Assembly (NCBI GenBank): GCA_049612785.1
Contig: JBMZBW010000015.1
Span: 1-36,458 of the forward strand
Direction of reading: 5' to 3'
DNA: 36,458 nucleotides
Origin: UBA7985 sp049612785
Lineage (GTDB): Bacteria; Pseudomonadota; Alphaproteobacteria; UBA7985
The notes under the pieces were generated by a model, which saw only the letters and a program-made list of their open reading frames with translations, did no database searches and was not told the origin of the DNA. Positions 8,077-16,742 of the stretch are shown piece after piece. Each line of letters opens with the position of its first letter. Positions within the stretch are counted from its first letter, which is position 1. Position numbers and translations under genes: made by a program.

Positions 8077-8149
8077 TTATACGGTTTTCAGGGCGCGACG
8101 CTGGTTTCGATCCCTGCTATCCCCTTCAGAGCCGACCTTGGTCAATTTC

Positions 8150-8168
8150 TGGCCGATATTTTCGGCCA
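8150..8168 (+). terminator. Hairpin in the dxr-rseP gap
   Basis: A perfect 7-bp stem, TGGCCGA (8150-8156) and TCGGCCA (8162-8168), encloses a TATTT loop. No U-run follows, so it is not a standard intrinsic terminator. It could be a weak terminator for the pyrH-dxr run or a leader element of rseP. Confidence 0.4.
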
Positions 8169-8257
8169 CTAAGTTCTAATCTGCGGCTATAGTCGCGTAA
8201 TGCATTGCATGCTGACCACTGACAGGTCGGTTATGGCGAAGGAGAAGCAAGCGACGG

Positions 8258-9370
8258 ATGGGGTCTATTGTCGACATCCTGCTCTACAATGTTGTCGCCT
8301 TTCTAGCGGTTTTGACAGTCATTGTTGCGGTCCATGAAGCGGGTCACTTCTTCATGGCGCGTCTTTGCCGTGTGCGCGTGCTGACTTTCTCCATTGGTTT
8401 TGGTCCTGAGCTGTTCGGTTGGACGGGTCGGCAGGGGACGCGATACAAAATTTCAGCGCTACCGCTCGGGGGTTATGTCCGAATGGCGGGGGGCCTGATG
8501 CCAGATACGCCCGAAGCCAAGGAAGAGGGGGCGTTCCCCTCGCGACCCATTTGGCAGCGTGCTCTCGTCATTTTTGCAGGACCGTTGGCGAACTTTATCT
8601 TCGCCTTTGGCATTCTGTTTGTCATGGCGATGACCTTTGGCAGTGCAAAGCTTCCGCCGAAGATTGGTGGCTTTACGGATAATTCCGCCGCTGCTGAAAC
8701 CGCTCTGGCGGTGGGAGACGTCATTGTCTCAGTCAATGGACGTGAAACGGAGTCCTTTGCCGATATTGCGCGCATCATGGCGCTGCACACAGGTGGCCCG
8801 ATGGACATCGAGGCGCGTCGGCCAGATGGGGGCATTTTCGCTGTCACTGTGGACCCGAATGAAGACTCCATGGAAACCGCAACCGGCCCCGTTCGTGTTT
8901 TCCGACTGGGTATCCGAGCGACCGATGAGGTTGAAACGAAGCGCTATGGCGTTTTTGGTGCGGCGGGTGCTGCCGTCCAAAACCAAGTACAAATAACCTC
9001 TATGGTGTTTCAGGGATTGGGACAGGTGATCACGGGTCGGAGGCCGGTGACCGAGCTGGAAGGCCCTGTCGGTATGTCACAGCATGTTGCGCAGGCATCC
9101 CAATCGGGTATTTGGACTGTTTTGCAGATGATGATCTTTCTGAACATGATCATCGGTCTGATGAACCTGCTGCCTATCCCGGTCCTGGATGGAGGACACC
9201 TCGTATTCCTGGCCTATGAAGCGGTTTTGCGCCGCCCGCTGCCTTCTCGAGTGATGGAAGTGGCACTGATGATCGGGCTGGGTTTGATAATTGCTCAGTT
9301 TGCGTTTGTAACTTTTCAAGACTTGGTGCCTAACCGGACAGCGATTCCGGGATGGCTTCCCCGGTTTTAA
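8258..9370 (+). CDS. rseP: RIP metalloprotease RseP (site-2 protease family)
   Basis: A 370-residue inner-membrane zinc protease. The zinc motif HEAGH (H26, E27, H30) lies in the first membrane segment. A single PDZ domain follows at about residues 120-195 (containing VGDVIVSVNG), and the C-terminal motif NLLPIPVLDGGHLVF supplies the third ligand Asp. E. coli RseP has two PDZ domains; one is normal in shorter homologues. The family cleaves anti-sigma factors and remnant signal peptides. The ATG at 8258 follows GAAGGAG at 8238-8244. It lies between dxr and bamA, the usual arrangement linking envelope stress to outer-membrane assembly. Confidence 0.96.
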   Translation: MGSIVDILLYNVVAFLAVLTVIVAVHEAGHFFMARLCRVRVLTFSIGFGPELFGWTGRQGTRYKISALPLGGYVRMAGGLMPDTPEAKEEGAFPSRPIWQRALVIFAGPLANFIFAFGILFVMAMTFGSAKLPPKIGGFTDNSAAAETALAVGDVIVSVNGRETESFADIARIMALHTGGPMDIEARRPDGGIFAVTVDPNEDSMETATGPVRVFRLGIRATDEVETKRYGVFGAAGAAVQNQVQITSMVFQGLGQVITGRRPVTELEGPVGMSQHVAQASQSGIWTVLQMMIFLNMIIGLMNLLPIPVLDGGHLVFLAYEAVLRRPLPSRVMEVALMIGLGLIIAQFAFVTFQDLVPNRTAIPGWLPRF

Positions 9371-9383
9371 TGGGGTTGTTTGA

Positions 9384-11810
9384 ATGTTTTTGTTGAACCG
9401 GCAGTTCATACGACAGGCAAGCCGCATCGGTGCGGTTCTGGGGCTGAGCCTCGCCTTGCCCACCGGTATGGCAACGGCTCAGTTTCCGGTGACCCCAGAG
9501 CAAGCCGCCGAACTTGTGCAGGCGCAGGTCGTTGCCGGGGCTGAGACCGATTTGGAGGCCGCTGAAGCCGCGGCTGAGTCAGTCGTTCAGTTCGACCCGC
9601 TCGCGCCCGAAGTTTACGGTGAGGGGACGATTTCTCAAATCGTCGTGCAGGGAAACCAGCGACTTTCGACCAACACGATCCTGACTTTGCTGAACATTCA
9701 GGTCGGCGAGGATTTCCAGCCCCTCCGCCTCGATGCCGCGCTCAAGGCCCTCTACAAGACAGGCCAGTTCGCCGATGTTCGCTTGGACCGGCAAGGCAGC
9801 GTGCTGATCATTCAGGTTCGTGAAAACCTGCTGATCAATCAGGTCGCTTTCGAGGGCAACAATGCGCTTTCTAATCAAGAGCTGCAGGGACTAACGTCGG
9901 TCAAGGCGCGGACACTTCTCAAGCGGACTGAAGTGGCCAACGACATTCAAAAGATGAAAGAAAGCTACGAGCGCGAAGGCCGGTTGATGGTCATCATTGA
10001 GCCGAAGATTATTCCGCTCTCGGGCAATCGCGCCAACTTGGTCTATGAAATCAACGAAGGTTCGCGAACGCGGGTTGATGCCGTGAACTTCGTCGGTAAC
10101 ACCGCCTACACGGATCGACGGCTCCGCACCGCGATTTTGACGCGCCAAACGAACCTGTTGCGCAATCTGCTACAGGCAGATGGATACGCACCGGACCGAA
10201 TTGCTGTCGATCGCCGGTTCCTGACCGAGTATTACCAATCACGCGGTTACGCAGACTTTGAAGTGATCTCTGCAGTGGCAGAGCAAACCCCGGAAAAGCG
10301 CGGGTTGATCCTGACCTTTACCGTCAAAGAGGGCATCAAGTACCGGTTTGGCCGTGTCAGGATTGCCAATAACCTGCCCGGCGTAGATACCTCCCGCCTT
10401 GTCAATCAGCTCAAGGTTCGCACAGGGCGGACCTATGACGTGCTGGATGTCGAAGAGACACGCGAAGACATGATTGAGCGCGTGTCCGTCCAAGGCTTCC
10501 CCTTCGTTGATGTTGTGGTCACCGAAGACAGCGATCCCTCGCGCGGCGTTGTGGATTTGACGTTTACCATCGAAGAAGGCCCGAGACTGTTCGTCGAGCG
10601 CATTTCGATCTCTGGCAATGAGCGCACGGCTGAAGACGTTATTCGCCGCGAGTTCCGCCTTTCTGAAGGAGATGCCTTCTCCGTCTCTAAAATCCAGCGG
10701 TCTCAGGAACGACTGCTGGGCCTTGGATTTTTCTCTTCCGTCGATATCCAGCCTGAAGGGGGGTCCTCTTCTGATCAGGTGGTGATCGGTACGGTTGTCG
10801 AAGAGCAGCGGACCGGTGAATTGCAGCTTGGTGGTACTTACTCCAATACTGCCGGTATTCTGGGTAACTTTAAGATTGCCGACCGGAACTTCCGAGGCCG
10901 TGGCCAGCGCTATGCGTTGGATATCAACGCGGGGGTTAACAACCGAGATGCCTCGTTTAGCTTTACCGAGCCGTATTTCCTGGGGCGTGAAATTTCGGCA
11001 GGGACCGAAGTTTTCTATACGGACCGGAACGTCAATAACATCTATGACCGCCGCGAAGTCGGGGCGCAGGCGACGCTCGGCTACAAGCTTTCAGAGCACT
11101 TAGGCCAATCTTGGACTTACGCACTGACCCGAACGGAAGTCACCGACATTGATCCCGCCGCCTCGTTGCTGATTACACAGCAAGCGGGTGTGACAGTGCG
11201 TTCAGAACTTCGGCACACCCTGCGCTATGACAAGCGCGACGTGGCCATCAACCCATCCGAAGGCTATCTGCTGGTCATGCGAAACAGCCTTGCTGGTCTG
11301 GGCGGATCGGTTCGCTATGCGAGGACCACGGCTGAGGCGACGCACTACTTGCCTCTCGGGGAGACCTTCACGGTCGCAACCCGTGCCGAGGGCGGCTTCA
11401 TTGAAGGTCTGGGGCAGGATACTTTGCTTGCTGACCGGTTCTTCATCGGCGGCGATACAATCCGTGGATTCAATTCATCCGGACTTGGGCCACGTGCCGC
11501 ATCTGGCGGTGCCTTGGGTGCTTCCAAGTTCTGGCGGACCTCTGCAGAGCTGCGTTTCCCTGTACCGGGGGTGGCAGAGCAGGGTGTGAAGGGCCGACTG
11601 TTCTTTGATGCTGGATCGGCTTGGGACGTGGGTCAGGACACGGGAACAATCGATGTAGACGATAGTGCCGGCGTTCGTGCATCCTTTGGTGTAGGTGCCA
11701 CGTGGGATTCACCCTTGGGTCCTCTCTCTTTGGACTATGGTATTCCAATCCGTAAGGAGAGTTTTGATGTGGAACAGCGCTTCAGGTTCTCGATCTCGAC
11801 ATCATTCTGA
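9384..11810 (+). CDS. bamA: Outer membrane protein assembly factor BamA
   Basis: An 808-residue Omp85 protein, the core of the BAM complex that folds beta-barrels into the outer membrane. A signal peptide ends near ATAQF (residues about 31-33). An unusually Ala/Glu-rich spacer (VQAQVVAGAETDLEAAEAA) precedes five POTRA domains, the first starting at ISQIVVQGNQRLS and the last at LFVERISISGNERT. The C-terminal barrel has the loop-6 motif TIRGFNSSG and ends in FRFSISTSF, a proper beta-signal with terminal Phe. It starts 13 nt after rseP and is followed by the Skp chaperone gene. Confidence 0.97.
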   Translation: MFLLNRQFIRQASRIGAVLGLSLALPTGMATAQFPVTPEQAAELVQAQVVAGAETDLEAAEAAAESVVQFDPLAPEVYGEGTISQIVVQGNQRLSTNTILTLLNIQVGEDFQPLRLDAALKALYKTGQFADVRLDRQGSVLIIQVRENLLINQVAFEGNNALSNQELQGLTSVKARTLLKRTEVANDIQKMKESYEREGRLMVIIEPKIIPLSGNRANLVYEINEGSRTRVDAVNFVGNTAYTDRRLRTAILTRQTNLLRNLLQADGYAPDRIAVDRRFLTEYYQSRGYADFEVISAVAEQTPEKRGLILTFTVKEGIKYRFGRVRIANNLPGVDTSRLVNQLKVRTGRTYDVLDVEETREDMIERVSVQGFPFVDVVVTEDSDPSRGVVDLTFTIEEGPRLFVERISISGNERTAEDVIRREFRLSEGDAFSVSKIQRSQERLLGLGFFSSVDIQPEGGSSSDQVVIGTVVEEQRTGELQLGGTYSNTAGILGNFKIADRNFRGRGQRYALDINAGVNNRDASFSFTEPYFLGREISAGTEVFYTDRNVNNIYDRREVGAQATLGYKLSEHLGQSWTYALTRTEVTDIDPAASLLITQQAGVTVRSELRHTLRYDKRDVAINPSEGYLLVMRNSLAGLGGSVRYARTTAEATHYLPLGETFTVATRAEGGFIEGLGQDTLLADRFFIGGDTIRGFNSSGLGPRAASGGALGASKFWRTSAELRFPVPGVAEQGVKGRLFFDAGSAWDVGQDTGTIDVDDSAGVRASFGVGATWDSPLGPLSLDYGIPIRKESFDVEQRFRFSISTSF

Positions 11811-11883
11811 TCTATTAAGAGCCCAATTAGGCGTGAGCAGTGTTGCCCGTGCCCCCAGTACGCTCTGATTGATTGGAACTGAA

Positions 11884-12495
11884 ATGATGCGCCTGGTCGC
11901 TAATGTTCGTTTTCTTGTTGTTGCTTGGCTGACATCAATGTCCTTGAGTTTTGGGTCCATGGCCCAGGCTCAGATGACTCCGGTTCTTGCGGTTGTGGAC
12001 ATGGACCTTGTGGTCCGAGAGTCCAACGCGGTACGGACGCTGGAAGCTCAGCTGTTGGAGTTGCAGACGCAATGGGAAAACGAGCTCACAGAAGTGAACC
12101 AGCAACTGGCAGCGACGCTTCGTGCTGCTCAGGAAAAGCTGAACGCGGGTGAGATCGAGCAGGCCGAATTCCGTCAGGTTCAGGTCAAAACACAGCGTGA
12201 TTTGCAAGCCCTGCGGAAGGAAGCAAACGCGCGTCAGCGTAAGTTGATTCAGACGCGTCGTTTGGCCGAAACTGAGCTGCGTCGTATCCTTGAAGAAATC
12301 GTCATTGGTCTGGCTTCAGAAACCGGCGCGAACATGGTGCTGAACTTCAGCGCGGTTGTCATTTCTGCGGAAGGGTTTGACCTGTCGGTTGAGGCCCTGC
12401 GTCGTCTGAACAGTGATATTCCAGAGCTGAACCTTACGGTATCTGAGCCGACACCGGAGGAAATCGCAGCTGAAACTGTCGATACGACCAACTAG
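11884..12495 (+). CDS. skp: Periplasmic chaperone Skp/OmpH family
   Basis: A 203-residue secreted protein with a signal peptide ending near MAQAQ, then the family opening TPVLAVVDMDLVVRES. A long charged helical stretch follows (about residues 45-135), rich in Gln, Glu, Lys and Ala, as in the tentacle arms of Skp, which carries unfolded outer-membrane proteins across the periplasm. The frame opens at a TTG at 11869, but the ATG at 11884 gives a normal signal peptide and has GGAAC about 5 nt upstream; an ATG directly after it (11887) is equivalent. It sits between bamA and lpxD as in most proteobacteria. Confidence 0.88.
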   Translation: MMRLVANVRFLVVAWLTSMSLSFGSMAQAQMTPVLAVVDMDLVVRESNAVRTLEAQLLELQTQWENELTEVNQQLAATLRAAQEKLNAGEIEQAEFRQVQVKTQRDLQALRKEANARQRKLIQTRRLAETELRRILEEIVIGLASETGANMVLNFSAVVISAEGFDLSVEALRRLNSDIPELNLTVSEPTPEEIAAETVDTTN

Positions 12496-12510
12496 TCCGG
12501 TATTCTGTCT

Positions 12511-13572
12511 TTGACGGTGACTGACCCAAGATTTTTCCGAACGGCCGGGCCTTTCACGCTCGGCCGTTTGTTGTTTGAGCTGGGTTTGGAAGAGCGCGGC
12601 GGGAGTGGTGTTCATCCTGCGGATCAAACTTTTGTTGATGTCGCTCCACTGAGCGAGGCCGGCCCGTCGCATCTGAGTTTCTTCCACAATCGAAAGTATC
12701 TTTCTGCCTTAACCCAGACGAAGGCTGGGGCGGTTCTGGTCAGTGAAGCAGAAGCTCACCAGGTTCCAGAGGGCTGCGCGCGGTTGATCGTGGCTGATCC
12801 CTATCGCGCTTATGGGCAGATTGCCGCGCTGTTTCACCCTGTCAAACAGGGATCAGAGAGGACGGAAATTCATCCCACGGCGCATGTTGACCCTTCAGCA
12901 CTGTTAGGGGCAGGGGTCAGGGTCGGTGCATTTTCATTGATTGGCGCGAATGCGAGCATCGGCGCAGGCAGCCTGATCGGTGCGCACTGCGTGATCAGCG
13001 AAGGCGTCATCGTGGGGGAGCAGTGCGTCTTTGAAGGGCATTGCACGGTCTCGCATGCGCTGATTGGCGACCGTACCTATCTCAAGCCTGGCGCTCGGAT
13101 CGGGCAGGGCGGCTTTGGCTGGGCATTGGATCCGCAAACTCATCGGCATCAGCGGATTCCCCAGCTAGGGCGCGTGGTGCTGGGTGACGATGTTGAAATT
13201 GGGGCCAACACGTCGGTTGATCGTGGGGCCGGTCCGGACACGGTCGTCGGCAATGGAACAGTCATCGATAATCAGTGCCAGATTGCCCATAACGTGCGAT
13301 TGGGCCGGGGCTGTGTGGTGGTCGCAGGGTCATCGATTGCAGGATCAGCAATATTAGAGGATGGCGTCCTGATCGGCGGGTGCAGTGGAGTGCTGGGTCA
13401 CGTCACCATTGGTGCTGGCAGTCAAATTCAAGCGAGTTCCTCGGTAACCAAATCTTGCCCGGCAGGGAGCATTTTGCGGGGGGTTCCCGCCCGGGATTAC
13501 CGGTTGTATCTTCGCGAGGAAGCGACGCTTCGTCGCAGCGCTCGCAAGCGTGCGCACGACGCCGAAGAATAG
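12511..13572 (+). CDS. lpxD: UDP-3-O-(3-hydroxyacyl)glucosamine N-acyltransferase
   Basis: A 353-residue hexapeptide-repeat acyltransferase that adds the second acyl chain to the lipid A precursor. The N-terminal uridine-binding domain contains PLSEAGPSHLSFFHN. From about residue 115 a left-handed beta-helix is visible as repeated I/V-G-x4 units (HPTAHVDPSALLGAGVRVGA, then IGANASIGAGSLIGAH). The catalytic His lies in CQIAHNVRLGRG. The start is non-ATG: TTG at 12511 or GTG at 12517, and no strong ribosome-binding site separates them. It lies 15 nt after skp and just before fabZ. Confidence 0.95.
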   Translation: MTVTDPRFFRTAGPFTLGRLLFELGLEERGGSGVHPADQTFVDVAPLSEAGPSHLSFFHNRKYLSALTQTKAGAVLVSEAEAHQVPEGCARLIVADPYRAYGQIAALFHPVKQGSERTEIHPTAHVDPSALLGAGVRVGAFSLIGANASIGAGSLIGAHCVISEGVIVGEQCVFEGHCTVSHALIGDRTYLKPGARIGQGGFGWALDPQTHRHQRIPQLGRVVLGDDVEIGANTSVDRGAGPDTVVGNGTVIDNQCQIAHNVRLGRGCVVVAGSSIAGSAILEDGVLIGGCSGVLGHVTIGAGSQIQASSSVTKSCPAGSILRGVPARDYRLYLREEATLRRSARKRAHDAEE

Positions 13573-13588
13573 GAAAGAGACAAGATCT

Positions 13589-14092
13589 ATGGCGAATATT
13601 CTCGACGAACCGCTGTTGCCAGCGGATGAGCGGCCCACCCTTGATATTCAGGATATCATGGCCCTTCTGCCTCATCGCTACCCGTTCCTCCTCGTTGACC
13701 GCGTGGAGTGGAGCCGGGCTTCAAGGCGCTCTGCAATTGGGTACAAGGGCATCACGTACAACGAAGAATACTTCCAGGGCCATTTCCCCAAAATGCCGGT
13801 CATGCCGGGGGTTCTGCAGATCGAAGCCATGGCGCAAACCGCTGGTCTGATGATTTTGGGGTCTTTGGATGACGGAGATGATCGGCGGCTCAAGGGCGTC
13901 TACTTCATGTCCATGGACAAAACCAAATTCCGCAAGCCCGTTACGCCCGGTTGCATGCTGGAAATGCACGTACATGTCGTCAAGAACCGGGGCCTGATCT
14001 ACACGTTCCGGGGCGAGTGTTACGTTAATGGTGACCGTATTTCGGAAGCTGAATTCGTCGCCATGGGTATTGAGGACGACGGCACAGAGTGA
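13589..14092 (+). CDS. fabZ: (3R)-hydroxyacyl-ACP dehydratase FabZ
   Basis: A 167-residue hot-dog-fold enzyme that dehydrates 3-hydroxyacyl-ACP in fatty acid elongation. LLPHRYPFLLVDRV and the active-site segment FQGHFPKMPVMPGVLQIEAM give catalytic His65 and Glu79. The frame is open from a GTG at 13550 inside lpxD, but the ATG at 13589 is chosen because AGGAAAGAG lies about 9 nt upstream and the family start follows. Placement between lpxD and lpxA is typical: FabZ competes with LpxA and LpxD for hydroxyacyl-ACP, so co-expression balances phospholipid and lipid A. Confidence 0.97.
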   Translation: MANILDEPLLPADERPTLDIQDIMALLPHRYPFLLVDRVEWSRASRRSAIGYKGITYNEEYFQGHFPKMPVMPGVLQIEAMAQTAGLMILGSLDDGDDRRLKGVYFMSMDKTKFRKPVTPGCMLEMHVHVVKNRGLIYTFRGECYVNGDRISEAEFVAMGIEDDGTE

Positions 14093-14892
14093 TTGCACCC
14101 ACCCAAGGCATACATCCGTCAGCTGTAATCGAAGACGGCGCACAACTCGGCCACGATGTAACGGTCGGGCCCTTTTGCCACGTCGGATCCGGGGCGGTAT
14201 TGAGCGATGGTTGTAGCCTGCATTCACACGTGGTGATCCAGGGGGAAACCAGTCTGGGTGAGGGGTGTGAGGTTTACCCGTTTGCCAGTTTGGGCACGGC
14301 ACCACAGGACAAAAAGTATGCTGGTGAACGCAGCATGCTCGTCATCGGCAAGAACAATGTCATCCGCGAGTACGTTACTATGCAGCCCGGTACAGCTGGT
14401 GGTGGAAGCGTCACGCGGGTTGGTGATCGTGGCTTGTTCATGGTCGGTTGTCATATCGCCCACGACTGCCAGATCGGTGATGACGCTATTCTGGTCAATC
14501 ACGTCAGCCTCGCCGGACACGTGATTGTCGAAGATCATGCGATTATCGGTGGACTTTCCGGTGTACACCAGTTCTGCCGCATCGGTCGGCATGCCATGGT
14601 CGGTGCGCATTCGATGGTGGTTCAAGATGTTCTTCCCTATACGACAGTAGCCGGGCCGCGAGCGCACCTTGCCGGTTTGAACTTGGTAGGATTGAAGCGC
14701 CACGACTTTGACCGTGAAGCCATAAATCAGTTGCGTGACGCGCTGGACGCGCTTTTTGCTGAGCCGGGGACCGTCGAGCGACGGCTGGATGAAGTCTCGC
14801 AACTGTTACCAGACCACGGGCCAGCGGAAGATGTGCTGCGCTTTATAACCCAAGCAACCCGAGGCCGGGGCTTTACCGGGCCTCTGGAGTAG
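14089..14892 (+). CDS. lpxA: UDP-N-acetylglucosamine acyltransferase
   Basis: A 267-residue hexapeptide-repeat enzyme that carries out the first step of lipid A synthesis. The beta-helix begins at IHPSAVIEDGAQLGHDVTVG. The active-site region is GCHIAHDCQIGDDAILVNH, containing the catalytic His, and GVHQFCRIGRHAMVGAHS follows. A C-terminal helical domain begins around LNLVGLKRHDF. The start is a GTG whose last bases overlap the fabZ stop in GTGA, so translation is probably coupled. It is followed after 4 nt by lpxI. Confidence 0.97.
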   Translation: MIAPTQGIHPSAVIEDGAQLGHDVTVGPFCHVGSGAVLSDGCSLHSHVVIQGETSLGEGCEVYPFASLGTAPQDKKYAGERSMLVIGKNNVIREYVTMQPGTAGGGSVTRVGDRGLFMVGCHIAHDCQIGDDAILVNHVSLAGHVIVEDHAIIGGLSGVHQFCRIGRHAMVGAHSMVVQDVLPYTTVAGPRAHLAGLNLVGLKRHDFDREAINQLRDALDALFAEPGTVERRLDEVSQLLPDHGPAEDVLRFITQATRGRGFTGPLE

Positions 14893-14896
14893 CCTC

Positions 14897-15628
14897 ATGC
14901 GGGTCGGACTGCTCGCCGGGACAGGGCGCTTGCCGGAACTCCTGCGGGAGGCCCATGATTTCCATCACATTATTGATCTCGAACAATGGCCTGAGCCGCT
15001 GGGTGCGCTTTTGATCGTTGTTGAAGCCCTGAAATCATCGGGCTGCGAGGCGCTCGTCCTTGCTGGAGCGGTCAACCGGGCGCGCTTTGATGGATTGGAC
15101 GCTGGCGGCACTTGGGTCGCGGAGCGGGCGGGTTTGGGCGCAGGCGATGGCCAGCTGTTGGATGCTTTGGTCGCATTCTTTGAGCTGGAGGGTTTTCAGA
15201 TCTTGGGCGCGACGGATCTCGATCCCTCCCTGATAACGCCGCGAGGACAGCTTGCAGGTGTCCCGATACCAGACCCGGAAATCGGCCTTGAAAGGGCGCG
15301 TGCCTTGGGGCTGCGTGATCTTGGCCAGGCCGTGATCCAGTGCGACGGGTCCCGTTGGCTCGAAGAAACAGCCGCTGGTACCGACGACCTGATGGTTCGA
15401 GCCGGTGCAATCGAAGCCAAAGAGCGCGTTTTGTATAAAGCAGCCAAACCACAGCAGGACTTGCGGGTAGATATGCCAAGTTGGGGTCCTCAGACTGTTG
15501 AACTCGCGGCGCAGCATGGGGTTAGAACGCTGGTATTCGAGGCTGGAAAGACCATTGCGCTGGACCGTGAGCAGGCGCTGCTGAGGGCTGAGGAGATTGG
15601 CGTGAGCGTCCTCGGGGTTGGGTCATGA
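14897..15628 (+). CDS. lpxI: UDP-2,3-diacylglucosamine pyrophosphatase LpxI (DUF1009)
   Basis: A 243-residue protein with the LpxI start VGLLAGTGRLPELLREA and the C-terminal catalytic region KAAKPQQDLRVDMPSWGPQT, in which D192 corresponds to the essential metal-site Asp of the family. LpxI cleaves UDP-diacylglucosamine to lipid X in alphaproteobacteria and other lineages that lack LpxH. It is about 25-35 residues shorter than the LpxI proteins I recall; the missing part seems to lie around residues 25-45, before EALKSSGCEALVLAGAV. It overlaps lpxB by 4 nt, so product handover in one operon is expected. Confidence 0.9.
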   Translation: MRVGLLAGTGRLPELLREAHDFHHIIDLEQWPEPLGALLIVVEALKSSGCEALVLAGAVNRARFDGLDAGGTWVAERAGLGAGDGQLLDALVAFFELEGFQILGATDLDPSLITPRGQLAGVPIPDPEIGLERARALGLRDLGQAVIQCDGSRWLEETAAGTDDLMVRAGAIEAKERVLYKAAKPQQDLRVDMPSWGPQTVELAAQHGVRTLVFEAGKTIALDREQALLRAEEIGVSVLGVGS

Positions 15629-16740
15629 AAGTCGCTGTATTGACCGGAGAGCCATCCGGCGATTTGCTGGCGCACGACGTGGTGAGGGCCATGTTGGATC
15701 AGGTTCCTGACGCCACGTTGATCGGGATTGGCGGTGAAAGGTTAGCGAGTCTGGGACTCAACAGTCGGTTCCCGCTCAGCGAGTTTTCGGTAAACGGGAT
15801 TGCCGAAGTCCTGCCGCATCTGCCTCGGCTGCTGTTTCGCATGGAGCAGATTACTCGATGGATCCTTCAAGAGAGGCCCGATGTTGTTCTGACAGTCGAC
15901 GCTCCAGACCTGACATTACGCATCGCAAAAATGCTTCGCGCGCGTGGTTTTGCGGGAAAGCTGGTGCATCTGGTTGCTCCAACCGTTTGGGCTTGGAAAC
16001 CGGAAAGGGCAGCCAAGATCGCGACGTTTTTGGATCACATCCTGTGCCTGTTTCCTTTTGAGCCTCCCTATTTCGAGGTTCACGGCCTCGATGCGACCTT
16101 TGTGGGCCATCCAATTGTTTCCCGGCCCGTGCCCTCCATCGAAAAAGACAGCAACGCCCTGCTTCTCTTGCCTGGAAGCCGGATGACTGAAGTCCGTCAA
16201 CTGGTGCCGCTGTTCCGGGATGTTGTGAAGGCGCTCGCACCTTCCTTTCCCGGTCTACGGTGCCTGGTGCCCACTGTTGAGACAACCCGCGGTTATGTTT
16301 CAAGCCGCATGGTTGACTGGCCAACGCCGATTGAATTTCTGTTTCGGGAGGAAGATCGGCAGCGGGCTTTTCATCAGGCCGAAGTTGCCTTGGCCGCTTC
16401 TGGAACGGTGGCGTTGGAATTGGCTCAAGCGAATGTCGCCGGGGTCATTACCTATCGGCTGTCGCAGATGACCTATAATCAGGTCAAGCGCCAGACCCGG
16501 CTGGATCATTTCAGCCTGATCAATATTCTCGCTGGTGAGGAAATCATGCCGGAGCGCATGCAGGATCAGGCGACCGCAGACGTGTTGGTGCCGGAACTGG
16601 TAAGACTGTTTTCGGATGAACAGGCGCGTCAGGTACAGTTGAAGGCCCAAAGGGAAGCCTTGGACAAACTGGTCTTGTCAGCAGATCAAAGCCCCGCCAA
16701 GTTAGCTGCACAGACCCTGCTGACCCTTGTTCGAGCCTGA
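15625..16740 (+). CDS. lpxB: Lipid A disaccharide synthase
   Basis: A 371-residue GT19 glycosyltransferase that joins lipid X to UDP-diacylglucosamine at the inner face of the inner membrane. GEPSGDLLAHDVV at the N-terminus, VAPTVWAWKPERA and FVGHPIVSRPVPS in the middle, and LLLLPGSRMTEVRQLVP are all family signatures. VALAASGTVALELA carries the nucleotide-sugar site. The ATG overlaps the lpxI stop in ATGA at 15625-15628, so it is translationally coupled. It completes the lipid A run from lpxD. Confidence 0.97.
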   Translation: MKVAVLTGEPSGDLLAHDVVRAMLDQVPDATLIGIGGERLASLGLNSRFPLSEFSVNGIAEVLPHLPRLLFRMEQITRWILQERPDVVLTVDAPDLTLRIAKMLRARGFAGKLVHLVAPTVWAWKPERAAKIATFLDHILCLFPFEPPYFEVHGLDATFVGHPIVSRPVPSIEKDSNALLLLPGSRMTEVRQLVPLFRDVVKALAPSFPGLRCLVPTVETTRGYVSSRMVDWPTPIEFLFREEDRQRAFHQAEVALAASGTVALELAQANVAGVITYRLSQMTYNQVKRQTRLDHFSLINILAGEEIMPERMQDQATADVLVPELVRLFSDEQARQVQLKAQREALDKLVLSADQSPAKLAAQTLLTLVRA

Positions 16741-16742
16741 AA

